A stretch of 37,266 nt of DNA from Thermoplasmata archaeon (lineage in GTDB: Archaea; Thermoplasmatota; Thermoplasmata; Lutacidiplasmatales; UBA184). The notes beneath the pieces were generated by a model, which saw only the letters and a program-made list of their open reading frames with translations, ran no database searches and had not been told where the DNA came from. A program made the translations under genes and the position numbers. Location of the stretch: contig JAKIWX010000008.1 in the NCBI GenBank assembly GCA_022749845.1, forward strand, positions 1-37,266, given 5' to 3'. Every line of letters starts with the position of its first letter. Positions within the stretch are counted from its first letter, which is position 1. This document shows, one piece after another, positions 24,107 to 32,215 of the stretch.

Positions 24107-25281
24107 AGATCGTCTTCTACGCCCACCTCCACCAGCCTTGGCGCCTCGCCCGGTTCCGCTACCTCGACCTCGGGAGCGGACGCTCCTACTTCGATCACGA
24201 ACGGAACATCTCCATCTTTCGGCGCATCGCCGAGCAGTGCTACCGGCCCGCGATGGGTCGGCTCAAGGAGGCGCTCGAACACCACCCGGAGTTCCGTTTC
24301 TCCCTCTCCGTGACCGGCACCTGGATCGAACAGGCACGGGAGGCCGCACCGGACCTCCTGCCGCTCCTGCGGGGCTTCGTCGAGACGCGCCGCGTCTCCA
24401 TCCTCGCGGAGACGTACTACCACTCGCTCGCCTTCCTGCTGCCTCCCCCCGAGCTCGAGGAGGAGGTGGCGCTCCACGGCCGGCTCGTCGCCGAGACGCT
24501 CGGCGCGAAGCCGACGGTCCTTCGGATGACGGAGCTCGCGTACTCCGACGAGCTCGCGAAGTTCGCGACCCACCGAGGCTACCGCGCCATGCTCGCCGAG
24601 GGTTGGGAGGGCGTCCTCGGCGGGCAAGCCCCCACCCACCGGTACACGTCGAGCGTGGCGCCGGAGCTCTCGGTGCTGCTCCGGCACTACCGCCTGAGCG
24701 ACGACGTCGGCTTCCGCTTCTCCTCGAAGGGCTGGAACGAGTATCCGCTCACGAGCGAGAAGTACGCGCACTGGATCGCCTCGACGCCAGGGGACCTCGT
24801 GGGGGTCTTCCTCGATTTCGAGACGTTCGGCGAGCACCACCCCGCCTCCACCGGGATCCTCGAGTTCCTCTCCGCCCTCCCCGCGGCGGCCGCCCGGGAG
24901 CACGCTCTCGGCTGGGCCACGGTCGAGGAGGCGCTCGAGGCACCCTCGGCCGGTCCGTTCTCGGCGCCGGTCACGCTCACTTGGGCGGACCAGAACCGGG
25001 ACCTCGGCGCCTGGCTCGGGAACGACCTGCAGCGTTCGGCGTTCGAAGCGGCGAAGAAGGCCGGGATCCTGGTGCGGCGCACGGGGGATCCGGAGCTCCT
25101 GACGCAGTGGCGGAAGCTCCTCACCTCCGACCATTTCTACTACATGTATCTCGGAGGCCACGGGGCGGACCTCGGGGTCCACCAGTACTTCAGTTCCTAC
25201 GGTAGCCCCTACGACGCCTACGCGAACTACATGAACGCGCTCACGGACCTGCGGGACCGGGCGCTCGAAAAGCTGCGGTAG
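24103..25281 (+). CDS. GH57 family glycosidase / glucanotransferase
   Basis: A 392-residue glycoside hydrolase family 57 protein. Region 1 is the N-terminal HLHQPWR (8-14). Region 3 is RMTELAYS, with E144 the probable nucleophile. Region 4 is FLDFETFGEHH (236-246), with D238 the probable acid/base. The length fits single-domain GH57 alpha-amylase or 4-alpha-glucanotransferase-like enzymes; there is no signal peptide, so it acts in the cytoplasm on alpha-glucans. Start GTG 24103 overlaps the glycosyltransferase stop. A hairpin and A/T run downstream separate it from the convergent proline-rich membrane gene. Confidence 0.9.
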   Translation: MKIVFYAHLHQPWRLARFRYLDLGSGRSYFDHERNISIFRRIAEQCYRPAMGRLKEALEHHPEFRFSLSVTGTWIEQAREAAPDLLPLLRGFVETRRVSILAETYYHSLAFLLPPPELEEEVALHGRLVAETLGAKPTVLRMTELAYSDELAKFATHRGYRAMLAEGWEGVLGGQAPTHRYTSSVAPELSVLLRHYRLSDDVGFRFSSKGWNEYPLTSEKYAHWIASTPGDLVGVFLDFETFGEHHPASTGILEFLSALPAAAAREHALGWATVEEALEAPSAGPFSAPVTLTWADQNRDLGAWLGNDLQRSAFEAAKKAGILVRRTGDPELLTQWRKLLTSDHFYYMYLGGHGADLGVHQYFSSYGSPYDAYANYMNALTDLRDRALEKLR

Positions 25282-25289
25282 CCCCGCGG

Positions 25290-25328
25290 AAAAAAAGGGT
25301 AGGAGGGCGGCCGGTTGCCCGGCCGCCC
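25290..25328 (-). terminator. Hairpin plus T-run terminator between convergent genes
   Basis: A perfect 10-bp inverted repeat, gggcggccgg (25305-25314) and ccggccgccc (25319-25328), closes a ttgc loop. On the minus strand the hairpin is followed by seven T residues (A run at 25290-25296), the form of an oligo-T terminator for the gene ending at 25349. On the plus strand it may also slow transcription from the GH57 gene. Confidence 0.65.
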
Positions 25329-25348
25329 GAAAGGATTGCGCTCGCTGG

Positions 25349-25885
25349 CTACGGAGGAGCCGGGTACACCGGGACCTGGAGCATCAGCAGCAAGATCACA
25401 AGGACCAAGATGATGATGAGCCAGCCGTTGAACCGCCGGTCCGCGATGATGTAGGCGAACTCATCGCTCTTCGTCTCCGCCGTCGGCTTGAGGCCCCAGT
25501 GCATCCGGAAGCCGGCGCCCATGATGAGGAGAGACGCGCCCAGGACGGCGAGGGTCTTTCCGATCAGCGTGGCCGTGTAGGCACCGTTCAGGAAGTTGAC
25601 GGGACACGTTGTGGAGGGCGTCGTGACGTAGCAGCTTGCGGGCTGCGTGGTCCCGACGACGATCACGAGGGCGCCCACGACGAACAGCACGAACCCCAGG
25701 AGGCGCAGGATGTTCGCTCCCATGCCCGAGGTCTCGAACCGGTGCATCATCTGCATCGGGGACTGTTGCGCAGCCTGCCCGGGCGGAGGGTTCCAGCCCG
25801 GCGCGGGGGGGGTGGGACCCCAGTTCGGCGGTGGTTGGTTCTGGCCCCAGGCGGGGGGCGGTGCGGGAGGTGGGGTGGCGCCCAT
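25349..25885 (-). CDS. Proline-rich membrane protein
   Basis: A 178-residue protein. The first 45 residues form a disordered Pro/Gln/Trp/Gly-rich region with repeated PPP and NWGP-like elements. A predicted amphipathic stretch MQMMHRFETSGM follows, then two helices (about 58-78 and 108-127) separated by a loop with two cysteines, and a final C-terminal helix (about 154-172). No known family was recognised. Such Pro-rich cytoplasmic tails often act as protein-binding arms. I chose ATG 25885 over GTG 25891 because the minus-strand TATA box gttaaacc sits 26-33 nt upstream. It converges on the GH57 gene and has its own terminator. Confidence 0.75.
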   Translation of the reverse strand: MGATPPPAPPPAWGQNQPPPNWGPTPPAPGWNPPPGQAAQQSPMQMMHRFETSGMGANILRLLGFVLFVVGALVIVVGTTQPASCYVTTPSTTCPVNFLNGAYTATLIGKTLAVLGASLLIMGAGFRMHWGLKPTAETKSDEFAYIIADRRFNGWLIIILVLVILLLMLQVPVYPAPP

Positions 25886-25910
25886 GGGCACGGCACCCGG
25901 GGAACGGAGA

Positions 25911-25918
25911 GTTAAACC
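25911..25918 (-). promoter_or_regulatory. TATA box of the proline-rich membrane gene
   Basis: On the minus strand it reads ggtttaac, in the short gap between this gene and the kinase. It indicates separate transcription. Confidence 0.5.
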
Positions 25919-25954
25919 TGTCGGTGCCTGCGAATTTGGTCCCCGGAGGAGCCG

Positions 25955-26992
25955 CTAGGCCGCGGGCGCGGTCGGCGAGCGGACCGACCAGGACTCGACA
26001 CCCTCCGGGCAGAACGCGAAGTCGACCGTCCGGCCCCCACTTCGGGTCACCGCCTTCGCGACCTCCTGGCGCCGTTGGAAGTCGCAGAAGAGGAGCAAAT
26101 ACCCACCGCCCCCCGCGCCGGTGAGCTTCCCGCCGAGCGCCCCGGCCTCCCGCGCGTGGGCATACAGGGCATCGATCTCGGGGTTCGTGACGCCCTCGGT
26201 GAACTGCTTCTTCGCCTCCCAGCTCGCATGCAGGAGCTCCCCCATCCCGTCGAGGTTCCCGGTGAGCAGCGCCTTCTTCATGTCGAAGGCAAGGTGCTTG
26301 GTCGCGTCGAGCCCCTCCACGGTCTCGCTGCGACCGTCGCGGTAGGCCCGGGTCTGGCTCTCGATGATGGTCCCAGAAAGTCGCGTCGTCCCCGTGAAGC
26401 AGAGCATCAGGCGGTAGGCGAGCTCGTTGCGCACCTCCGCGTCGATGCGCAGTCGGTTCACGACCGTACCCTCCTTCGTGAACTCCATGAAGTTGAACCC
26501 CCCGAACGCGGCGGCGTACTGGTCCTGGCGGCCCCCGGGCTCTCCGAGCTCGACCCGTTCGATGCGGTAGGCGAGCTCGGCGAGCTCGTAGAGCGTCATC
26601 GGGAGCTTTAGGTACCGGCCGAAGAGGCTGACGAGCGCCACCGTGAGCGTCGAGGAGCTTCCGAGCCCGGTGCGGGGCGGGGCGTCCGAGTGGAGGAACA
26701 CCTCGACCTCCTGGTCGGTGCGGTGGAAGTGCTTCAGCACCGCCTTGACGAGGTCGAGCTCCCCGTTGAACACGAGCTCCTGCGGCGTGCGGAAGGTCGC
26801 GTCGAGGTCGAAGTCGAGCGACCGGACCCGCGCCTTCCCGCTACCGGATTCCGCGCGCAGCGTGGCGTAGGCGAACTTGTCGATCGCCGCGTTCAGGACG
26901 GCGCCCCCGCGCTCCTCCGGGTACGGGCTCACGTCCGTCCCGCCCCCGGCGAACGAGATCCGGAGCGGGGCTTTCGCCCGGAGGATCTCCAT
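25955..26992 (-). CDS. GHMP kinase, heptose-7-phosphate kinase-like
   Basis: A 345-residue GHMP-superfamily small-molecule kinase. The N terminus reads RAKAPLRISFAGGGTDVSPY (5-24), the signature of HddA-like D-glycero-D-manno-heptose 7-phosphate kinases. The phosphate loop is PPRTGLGSSSTLT (105-117), and the C-terminal motif KLTGAGGGGYLLLF closes the active site. Sugar kinases with this N terminus feed nucleotide-sugar synthesis for cell-surface glycans, but no heptose isomerase, phosphatase or transferase is adjacent, so the exact sugar is uncertain. ATG 26992 is the family start. It shares a TATA box with the divergent gene at 27049. Confidence 0.88.
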   Translation of the reverse strand: MEILRAKAPLRISFAGGGTDVSPYPEERGGAVLNAAIDKFAYATLRAESGSGKARVRSLDFDLDATFRTPQELVFNGELDLVKAVLKHFHRTDQEVEVFLHSDAPPRTGLGSSSTLTVALVSLFGRYLKLPMTLYELAELAYRIERVELGEPGGRQDQYAAAFGGFNFMEFTKEGTVVNRLRIDAEVRNELAYRLMLCFTGTTRLSGTIIESQTRAYRDGRSETVEGLDATKHLAFDMKKALLTGNLDGMGELLHASWEAKKQFTEGVTNPEIDALYAHAREAGALGGKLTGAGGGGYLLLFCDFQRRQEVAKAVTRSGGRTVDFAFCPEGVESWSVRSPTAPAA

Positions 26993-27012
26993 CGACGGGC
27001 GCGGAACGAATC

Positions 27013-27020
27013 AATATCTT
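27013..27020. promoter_or_regulatory. Shared TATA box between the kinase and DUF3198-like gene
   Basis: The AT-rich stretch around aatatctt is about 29-36 nt before ATG 27049 on the plus strand and about 21-28 nt before ATG 26992 on the minus strand. It could serve both divergent genes. Confidence 0.45.
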
Positions 27021-27048
27021 GATAAGAGTGCCGCTTTCCGGTCGCGGG

Positions 27049-27474
27049 ATGGCGGAGGAGCGGGACAACTCGGGGAGCCGGAGGCTCCGCCTGTTCCTGC
27101 GCACGCACCGATTCCTCTTCGCCGCGCTCATCCTCGGGGCGGGCGCGTTGCTGAGCGCCCTCGCGATCGGCTTCTTCACGCCGATCAACGCCGCCCAGCC
27201 GTTCAGCTCGATCAACTCGGTGACGGACCAGCCGAACGGGGCGAACTACAACCTCCTGTTCGTCATCGTGGGTCCCATCGTCTCGATCATCGGGGCGTAC
27301 TTCGTGGGCGCCTACGTCATCGCGCGGCGCAAGTTCGAGCACCTGATGCAGACGCGGAGCAAGGCGGAGTTCCTGCGCAACATCCCCGAGCTCGAGCAGC
27401 TCCTCTGGGAGCTCACCCCCCACGACGAAGAGCGGTACTTCGACAAGCGGGTCGAGCTCCGCGTCCGCCGGTAA
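27049..27474 (+). CDS. DUF3198-like two-TM membrane protein
   Basis: A 141-residue protein with two membrane helices (about 22-45 and 70-92). A charged C-terminal cytoplasmic helix contains RRKFEHLMQTRSKAEFLRN and ELEQLLWELTPHDEERYFDKR. The shape and the C-terminal pattern resemble DUF3198, a family known mainly from Thermoplasmatota; I am moderately sure. The function is unknown. I chose ATG 27049 because the upstream TTG at 27019 lies inside the TATA-like element and the residues before ATG 27049 are not conserved-looking. It is divergent from the kinase gene and ends 78 nt before the acetyltransferase. Confidence 0.65.
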   Translation: MAEERDNSGSRRLRLFLRTHRFLFAALILGAGALLSALAIGFFTPINAAQPFSSINSVTDQPNGANYNLLFVIVGPIVSIIGAYFVGAYVIARRKFEHLMQTRSKAEFLRNIPELEQLLWELTPHDEERYFDKRVELRVRR

Positions 27475-27552
27475 CTCCCTCCTGCCCAGGTCGCCCGATC
27501 GCGACGCCCTGCGACCGGGGTGCCTCAAGTAGTCGGCCACGGTCGGCCGCGC

Positions 27553-28455
27553 ATGGCCGCGGCCGGCGGGCTCGACCGGATCCGGGAGTTCCGGTTCCGC
27601 CTCCTCCAGAAGCCCGAGGAGTTCCGTTCCGCCGAGGAGCTGGAGCGCCAGGCGATGGGAGGCGGGGAGGAGTCTCCCGTCTCGGTGAGCGTGCTTCGGA
27701 CCGCGCAGGACCACGGCGGACTCGTGTTCGGTGCGTTCGCGGACATCTACCTCGCCGGCGTGGGCGCGGACCTGCTCGGGTGGGACGGCAGCGAGCTCTA
27801 CCGGTTCGCCGTCCTCACCGCGGTCCGGCCCGAGTACCAGAACCATCGGCTCGGCTACCGGCTCATGGCCTTCCGCCGCGAGGAGGCCCTCAAACAGGGC
27901 CTCGCCGCGCTCCGCTGGACGCTCGACCCGCTCCGTAGCCGCGCGGCCCGGCTGTCGATCCACCTTCTGGGCGCCCGGGTCGAGCGGTACCTTCCGCACT
28001 ACTTCGGGCGGCTCGGTTGGGCGGAGGAGGAGGGGATCGACACCGACCGACTACGCCTGCGCTGGGGGCTCGCCGACGCCACCACCGAGGCACGGCTGGC
28101 GGGACGCCTCTCCTCCCCCGAGGAGGACCAGGCCCGTTGGACCGCGGCCCGGGCGATGATCACGACCGAGGGGGCGGAGACCGGCCTTCGGGTACCGACC
28201 GAGGTCCGAGAACCGAGCGGCCCCACCGCCCACCTCGAGATCCCGTTCGACCTCGTTGCCCTACGCGAACACGACCCCGCCTCCCTGCGGCGATGGCGCT
28301 CGGCGGTGCGCGATGCGTTCCGGGCCGCGGGGGACGTGGGCTACGAGGTCGAGGATTTCCTTGTCCTACCGCTCGAACACGAACGGCGAAGTTTCTACCT
28401 CCTCCGCCGCAAGACGCCCCTCGCCGGGGCCCCGCCGCCCGCGGGCCGGCCGTAA
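27553..28455 (+). CDS. GNAT-like acetyltransferase (COG3375 type)
   Basis: A 300-residue protein with an N-terminal GNAT fold. Acetyl-CoA-binding motif A appears as VRPEYQNHRLGYRLM (about 93-107), preceded by the strand YRFAVLTAV and followed by the helix REEALKQGLAALRWTLDPL. It has the extra C-terminal region, including HLEIPFDL and SLRRWRSAVRDAFRAAG, found in the COG3375 group of predicted acetyltransferases. The substrate is unknown. I used ATG 27553, with a weak TATA-like ctcaagta about 25-30 nt before it; an alternative start at 27520 would add 11 residues. The next gene begins 24 nt downstream. Confidence 0.8.
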   Translation: MAAAGGLDRIREFRFRLLQKPEEFRSAEELERQAMGGGEESPVSVSVLRTAQDHGGLVFGAFADIYLAGVGADLLGWDGSELYRFAVLTAVRPEYQNHRLGYRLMAFRREEALKQGLAALRWTLDPLRSRAARLSIHLLGARVERYLPHYFGRLGWAEEEGIDTDRLRLRWGLADATTEARLAGRLSSPEEDQARWTAARAMITTEGAETGLRVPTEVREPSGPTAHLEIPFDLVALREHDPASLRRWRSAVRDAFRAAGDVGYEVEDFLVLPLEHERRSFYLLRRKTPLAGAPPPAGRP

Positions 28456-28479
28456 GTAGGGGACGCGCGCTAGCTCGGC

Positions 28480-29430
28480 ATGGCGATGGCCGGCGCGGGC
28501 GCGCGTCGGGGCCGCACCCTCCTCTGGCTCCTGCTTCTGAGCGTAGGGTTCGGCGCCATCGCCGCGCTCATCGCTTCGCCCAGTGTGAGCACCCCTCACC
28601 CGGGCACCTACAGCTACGCGCCTGTCCCCGCGGTCCTCTTCATCGACCTCCTCGCGGTCGGGGTTCCCCTCCTCGTTGTTGTCTGGCTCGCTCGGATGCT
28701 CCTTGTGCGAACGCAGGGAACGAGCCTGCCGGCAAGCTACGCTCTGCTGACCTTCATGATCCTGGTTGGGGTAATCGTCGGGATCCTCACGTTGGGCGGC
28801 CTCCTCCACCAGTCGGCGTGGCCCGGTCAGGAATCCCCGGGCGCCCCCTCCAACGCCACGACTCCAGGCGGGGGCGGCGGAGGGAACGGGACTGCGTCGA
28901 ACGGTCCCCCGAACGGAAATCTCCACCTCCACACGGTCGCCTTCTCGCCTTGGGTGTGGGTCCTCCTGGCGGCGGTGGGCGTTGGGGCGAGCGCAATCGT
29001 GCTCGCAACGTACCTCTCCGCGACGCGGGCGAACCCACCCTCGGGATCGGAGGCTGCGAAGGACGCGGTTCGGCAGGAAGTCACGGACGCGTTGGCCCGT
29101 CTCGCCTCGAACACCTCGGAGGACCCGAGGGAGGTGATTCGCGCGCTCTACGCCCGGCTCTTACTCCGCCTCCAGCCGAGCCTTGCGGCAACGGAAGTAC
29201 TCACCGCACGGGAGATCGAGCGGGCGCTCGTCGAGCGCTGGCAGGTACGCCCGGCTCCGGCGGAGCATCTGACCCGGCTCTTCGAAGAGGCCCGGTACTC
29301 CCACCGGCTCCTTCCGGCGGACGCGGTGGTGACCACGCGCGCAGCGCTTGAGGAGGTCCTGGAGGACCTCCGAGGCGGCCGGACCCACGTGTCGCACGAG
29401 GTCCGGTTCCTTCGACCGCCCACGCGTTAG
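28480..29430 (+). CDS. Membrane DUF4129 protein, operon B (first)
   Basis: A 316-residue protein with four predicted membrane helices (about 12-33, 48-71, 82-108 and 160-184). An external Gly/Asn/Pro/Ser linker between the third and fourth helices carries N-x-T sequons. The cytoplasmic C-terminal DUF4129 domain (about 205-305) includes REVIRALYARLLLRL, a LTAREIERAL segment in the TPREF position, and the hallmark HLTRLFEEARYS. It is the first gene of operon B; the next gene encodes a second DUF4129 membrane protein. DUF4129 proteins are standard companions of MoxR and DUF58. ATG 28480 is used; ATG 28486 is also possible. Confidence 0.82.
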   Translation: MAMAGAGARRGRTLLWLLLLSVGFGAIAALIASPSVSTPHPGTYSYAPVPAVLFIDLLAVGVPLLVVVWLARMLLVRTQGTSLPASYALLTFMILVGVIVGILTLGGLLHQSAWPGQESPGAPSNATTPGGGGGGNGTASNGPPNGNLHLHTVAFSPWVWVLLAAVGVGASAIVLATYLSATRANPPSGSEAAKDAVRQEVTDALARLASNTSEDPREVIRALYARLLLRLQPSLAATEVLTAREIERALVERWQVRPAPAEHLTRLFEEARYSHRLLPADAVVTTRAALEEVLEDLRGGRTHVSHEVRFLRPPTR

Positions 29431-29484
29431 GGAAACCTCCATCCGTCGGCCCACCTTTCAGGTGCTCTCCCTGACGGAGGACCG

Positions 29485-30516
29485 ATGCCCGAGTTTCCTC
29501 TACGCTTCGACGACGAGGAGGGCTACGCGGCCCTCCCGTTCGCTGCGTCCGACTCCACAGCGATCGAGGCCCCCCGAAGGGTTCGCGGCTCCTTCTCCGC
29601 CGTGGTTCTCCTCCTCACGTTCACCCTCGGCGTCGGGGTCGCGGCGAGCTACCTAGCCCCCGGCCTCTCGGGCGAGCCCTCAAGCCCGTTCGGCACGGGA
29701 GCTGCGCCCGGGCAGAACCAGTCGAACATCCTCCCGATACCCAATATCACCAATCCCACGAACCAGACCCAGGGCCAGAACGGTACAACCCCCCCGCACT
29801 ACGCTAACAACGGGACGAATTCGTCCAACGGTACCGGGGGACACAATTCGACGGGGAACACGACCACCGGCGGGACGCATGGGAACACCACCAACACGAC
29901 CAACCAGACCACCGGGGGCCCCGGCCCGAACGGGACCTCGAACCGAACGAAGGCTCACGCACCGTTGGGTCCGCGCAAGGTGGCGGTGGACCGGCTGCCG
30001 TGGTTCCCGTGGCAGCCGGAGCTCTTGATCGGGATCGCCGCGTTCACCTCCATCGGTACGCTCCTCGCGCTCGTGCTGCTCGATTCGATCCGTCCCCCTC
30101 CCGCCTCCGCCCTCGACCCCTGGCGCTTCGAGTTCCAGCCGCGCCGCCGTTCGGGGCCGTCGGAGGACCCCCGGCGTGCGGTGGGCGAGGCCGCGCGGAA
30201 GCTCGAGGCCGCGTTGGGAGGCGAGGACACGCTCCTCGCCCGCGAGGAGGTCAGGGCACGGATCTTCGAACTCTACGGTGCGCTTCTGGCCGCGGTCGCG
30301 CCGGCGCTCGGGGAGCTCCGAGCCCGGACCCCGCGGGAGGTGGAGTGGCTCTCCGTCCGCTACCTGGGCCTGACACCGGGGACGGCCCGAAACCTCACGG
30401 CGCTTTTCGAGGAGGCACGGTATTCCTCGCACGCGATCCGACCGGAAGCGTTACCGTCGGCGAGGCTCGCCCTTCAGGAGCTGCTCCGCGACCTCCGGTG
30501 GTTCTCGGAGCGGTAG
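29485..30516 (+). CDS. Membrane DUF4129 protein with long glycosylatable linker, operon B (second)
   Basis: A 343-residue protein. It has an N-terminal cytoplasmic segment, a membrane helix (about 38-57), and a low-complexity external linker (about 62-158) dominated by Asn, Thr, Gly and Ser. The linker has more than ten N-x-S/T sequons and must be heavily glycosylated or extended. A second helix (about 178-198) leads to a cytoplasmic DUF4129 domain with LTALFEEARYSSHAI near the end. The topology places both termini inside and the linker outside. It follows the first DUF4129 gene by 54 nt and touches the next gene (GTG overlapping the TAG stop). The two DUF4129 proteins probably form part of one membrane complex (inference). 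Confidence 0.85.
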   Translation: MPEFPLRFDDEEGYAALPFAASDSTAIEAPRRVRGSFSAVVLLLTFTLGVGVAASYLAPGLSGEPSSPFGTGAAPGQNQSNILPIPNITNPTNQTQGQNGTTPPHYANNGTNSSNGTGGHNSTGNTTTGGTHGNTTNTTNQTTGGPGPNGTSNRTKAHAPLGPRKVAVDRLPWFPWQPELLIGIAAFTSIGTLLALVLLDSIRPPPASALDPWRFEFQPRRRSGPSEDPRRAVGEAARKLEAALGGEDTLLAREEVRARIFELYGALLAAVAPALGELRARTPREVEWLSVRYLGLTPGTARNLTALFEEARYSSHAIRPEALPSARLALQELLRDLRWFSER

Positions 30517-30923
30517 TGAGCGCTCGGCCGATCGCCCTCCTCCTCGCCGCCGTCGCCGCGCTCGCCGGGACGGGGGCGTTCTTCTCGAGCGCCCAGCTCT
30601 CCCTGGCTATCCCCCTCGCCGCGCTCGGAGTGGCCGCTGCCTCCGGCCTGGCGATCGTCGTGCTCGCGAGCGAGACCCGGTTCTTCCCTCCTGCGAGCGC
30701 CCCTCGCGCGGAGCATGCGCCGGTGCCGCTACGCGACGCGTTTCGCACGGGCGCCCTCGGCCGATCCACCATCATCGCGACCCTTCGCAGCCTCGACCAC
30801 TCCTTCGGCGCCGCGCACGAGCCGATGAGCGCCGAGGAGGAGGAACGGCTGGTCGCCGCCCCCCGCGAGGAGTTCCTCCGCTGGGTCGAGCAGCAGCTCG
30901 GCCGCCTCGAGGGTGGGACATGA
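30516..30923 (+). CDS. Small two-TM protein of operon B
   Basis: A 135-residue protein with two N-terminal hydrophobic helices (about 4-22 and 29-48). A cytoplasmic region follows, with LRDAFRTGALGRSTIIATLRSLDHSF and a Glu-rich helix PMSAEEEERLVAAP, ending in a basic/acidic tail. I recognise no named domain; it is positionally like the one-TM protein of operon A at 8128-8658 and like small proteins of haloarchaeal DUF58 clusters. The GTG at 30516 shares one base with the stop of the previous gene, and its own stop overlaps the DUF58 start as ATGA. Confidence 0.7.
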   Translation: MSARPIALLLAAVAALAGTGAFFSSAQLSLAIPLAALGVAAASGLAIVVLASETRFFPPASAPRAEHAPVPLRDAFRTGALGRSTIIATLRSLDHSFGAAHEPMSAEEEERLVAAPREEFLRWVEQQLGRLEGGT

Positions 30924-32215
30924 GCGCTGGCGCCCGAGCGCCCCCGCGCGTCGCCTGGACCGGCCGAGCATTCCTCCTCGTCGCCGCGGGAGCCTCGCTG
31001 GGGCTTCTCGCCGTGGCCCTCCGTTCGCCCCTGCCGCTCTTCCTCGGTGTTCCCCTCCTGCTCGCTCCGATAAGCTCGGGACTTTTCCTACCCCGGGAGG
31101 GACTTCGCGCGAGGCTCGAGTGGAGCGAGACCGGCACCGGCCGCGCGGTCCGTGTGACGGGTCGGCTCCTCCTCGACCCGCCGGTCTCCGCCTCGCAGCT
31201 CTACCCGAGGTTCGACTGGCCGGAGCCGCTGCGCCCCGTGGCGCCTCCCACCCTCGCGCCGGTAGGCGCGGAGCTCCGGTTCGCCGCGCAGATGGATGTG
31301 CCGTTCCCCTGCGTCGTGGAGCTCGGCCTCCCCGACCTCCTCTGGCGGGACCCGCTCGGCCTCGTCGAGCTCCCGGTGGCCGTCGAGGGAAGCACGCTGC
31401 CGGTGGAACGGTACCCCCCCGAGCTCCACCGACTGGGCACGGTGAACCTCCGCCGAACGACCACGTTGCCGGGGGAGATCCGGTCGAACGCGATCGGGGG
31501 GACCGGGGAGTTCCACGCAATTCGGCGCGCGGCGCCGACCGACACGGTCCGACGGATCAACTGGCGCGCGACGGCCCGCGCGGGTGAGCTCATCGCGAAC
31601 GACTACCGGCTCGAGCGGACCGGGGACCTTGTCATCCTCGTCGACGCGCGGCCCACCTCGTCGGGGCCGGCGCGCGACGCGCTGCTCCTCGCGCTCTCGC
31701 GCGCGGCGGCCGTGGGGGTCGCCGCGGGATTCCTCGATGCGAAGAGCCGGGTCGGGGTCGGGGTCTTTGGGGAGTTCCTCGACGCGGTCCCGCTCGGAAG
31801 CGGACGGCGCCAACGGTTCCGCATCCGTAGCTTGCTCCGCGAGTCGAAGCTCACCGAGAGCCCTGGACCCGCCGAACGGCTCGCCATCTCGATGCGCCAG
31901 TACTTTCCCCCCGGTGTCCTCACCCTTCTCCTGAGCCCGATGGCCGAGGAGGAGCAGCTGCTCCTGTTGCCCCACCTGCGTCGAAGGGGGTACCCGGTGA
32001 TCGTCGTGAGCCCGTCCCCTGTGCCCCTGCTCATCCCGCCCGAGGCGACGCGGCGCGAGGACCGGCTCGCCCGACGGCTGATGAACCTCGACCGGCGGCG
32101 GAGGATCGCCGAGGTCTGGAAGGAGGCGCCCACCGTCGACTGGACCGACTACTGGGCGCTCGGCCAGCTGGTCGCCCTGCTGCGCCACCCGTCCCGCCGC
32201 GGGGGTGCGTCGTGA
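30920..32215 (+). CDS. DUF58 protein, operon B
   Basis: A 431-residue protein with two N-terminal membrane helices (about 15-55) and a beta-rich middle. The DUF58 core starts near residue 197 with EFHAIRRAAPTDTVRRINWRATARAG, then the vWA-like strand LVILVD. The metal-site position is D242-A-R-P-T, so the canonical DxSxS is absent. The rest of the vWA-like fold (SRVGVGVFGEFLDAV) is preserved. It pairs with the MoxR ATPase downstream and is paralogous to the DUF58 protein of operon A, though the two have clearly diverged. ATG 30920 and the GTGA at the 3' end couple it to both neighbours. Confidence 0.9.
   Translation: MSAGARAPPRVAWTGRAFLLVAAGASLGLLAVALRSPLPLFLGVPLLLAPISSGLFLPREGLRARLEWSETGTGRAVRVTGRLLLDPPVSASQLYPRFDWPEPLRPVAPPTLAPVGAELRFAAQMDVPFPCVVELGLPDLLWRDPLGLVELPVAVEGSTLPVERYPPELHRLGTVNLRRTTTLPGEIRSNAIGGTGEFHAIRRAAPTDTVRRINWRATARAGELIANDYRLERTGDLVILVDARPTSSGPARDALLLALSRAAAVGVAAGFLDAKSRVGVGVFGEFLDAVPLGSGRRQRFRIRSLLRESKLTESPGPAERLAISMRQYFPPGVLTLLLSPMAEEEQLLLLPHLRRRGYPVIVVSPSPVPLLIPPEATRREDRLARRLMNLDRRRRIAEVWKEAPTVDWTDYWALGQLVALLRHPSRRGGAS

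Noticed and set aside
24061-25182. Long minus-strand open frame antisense to the GH57 gene
   Set aside because: It is a GC-rich shadow; the plus strand shows the complete GH57 motif set.
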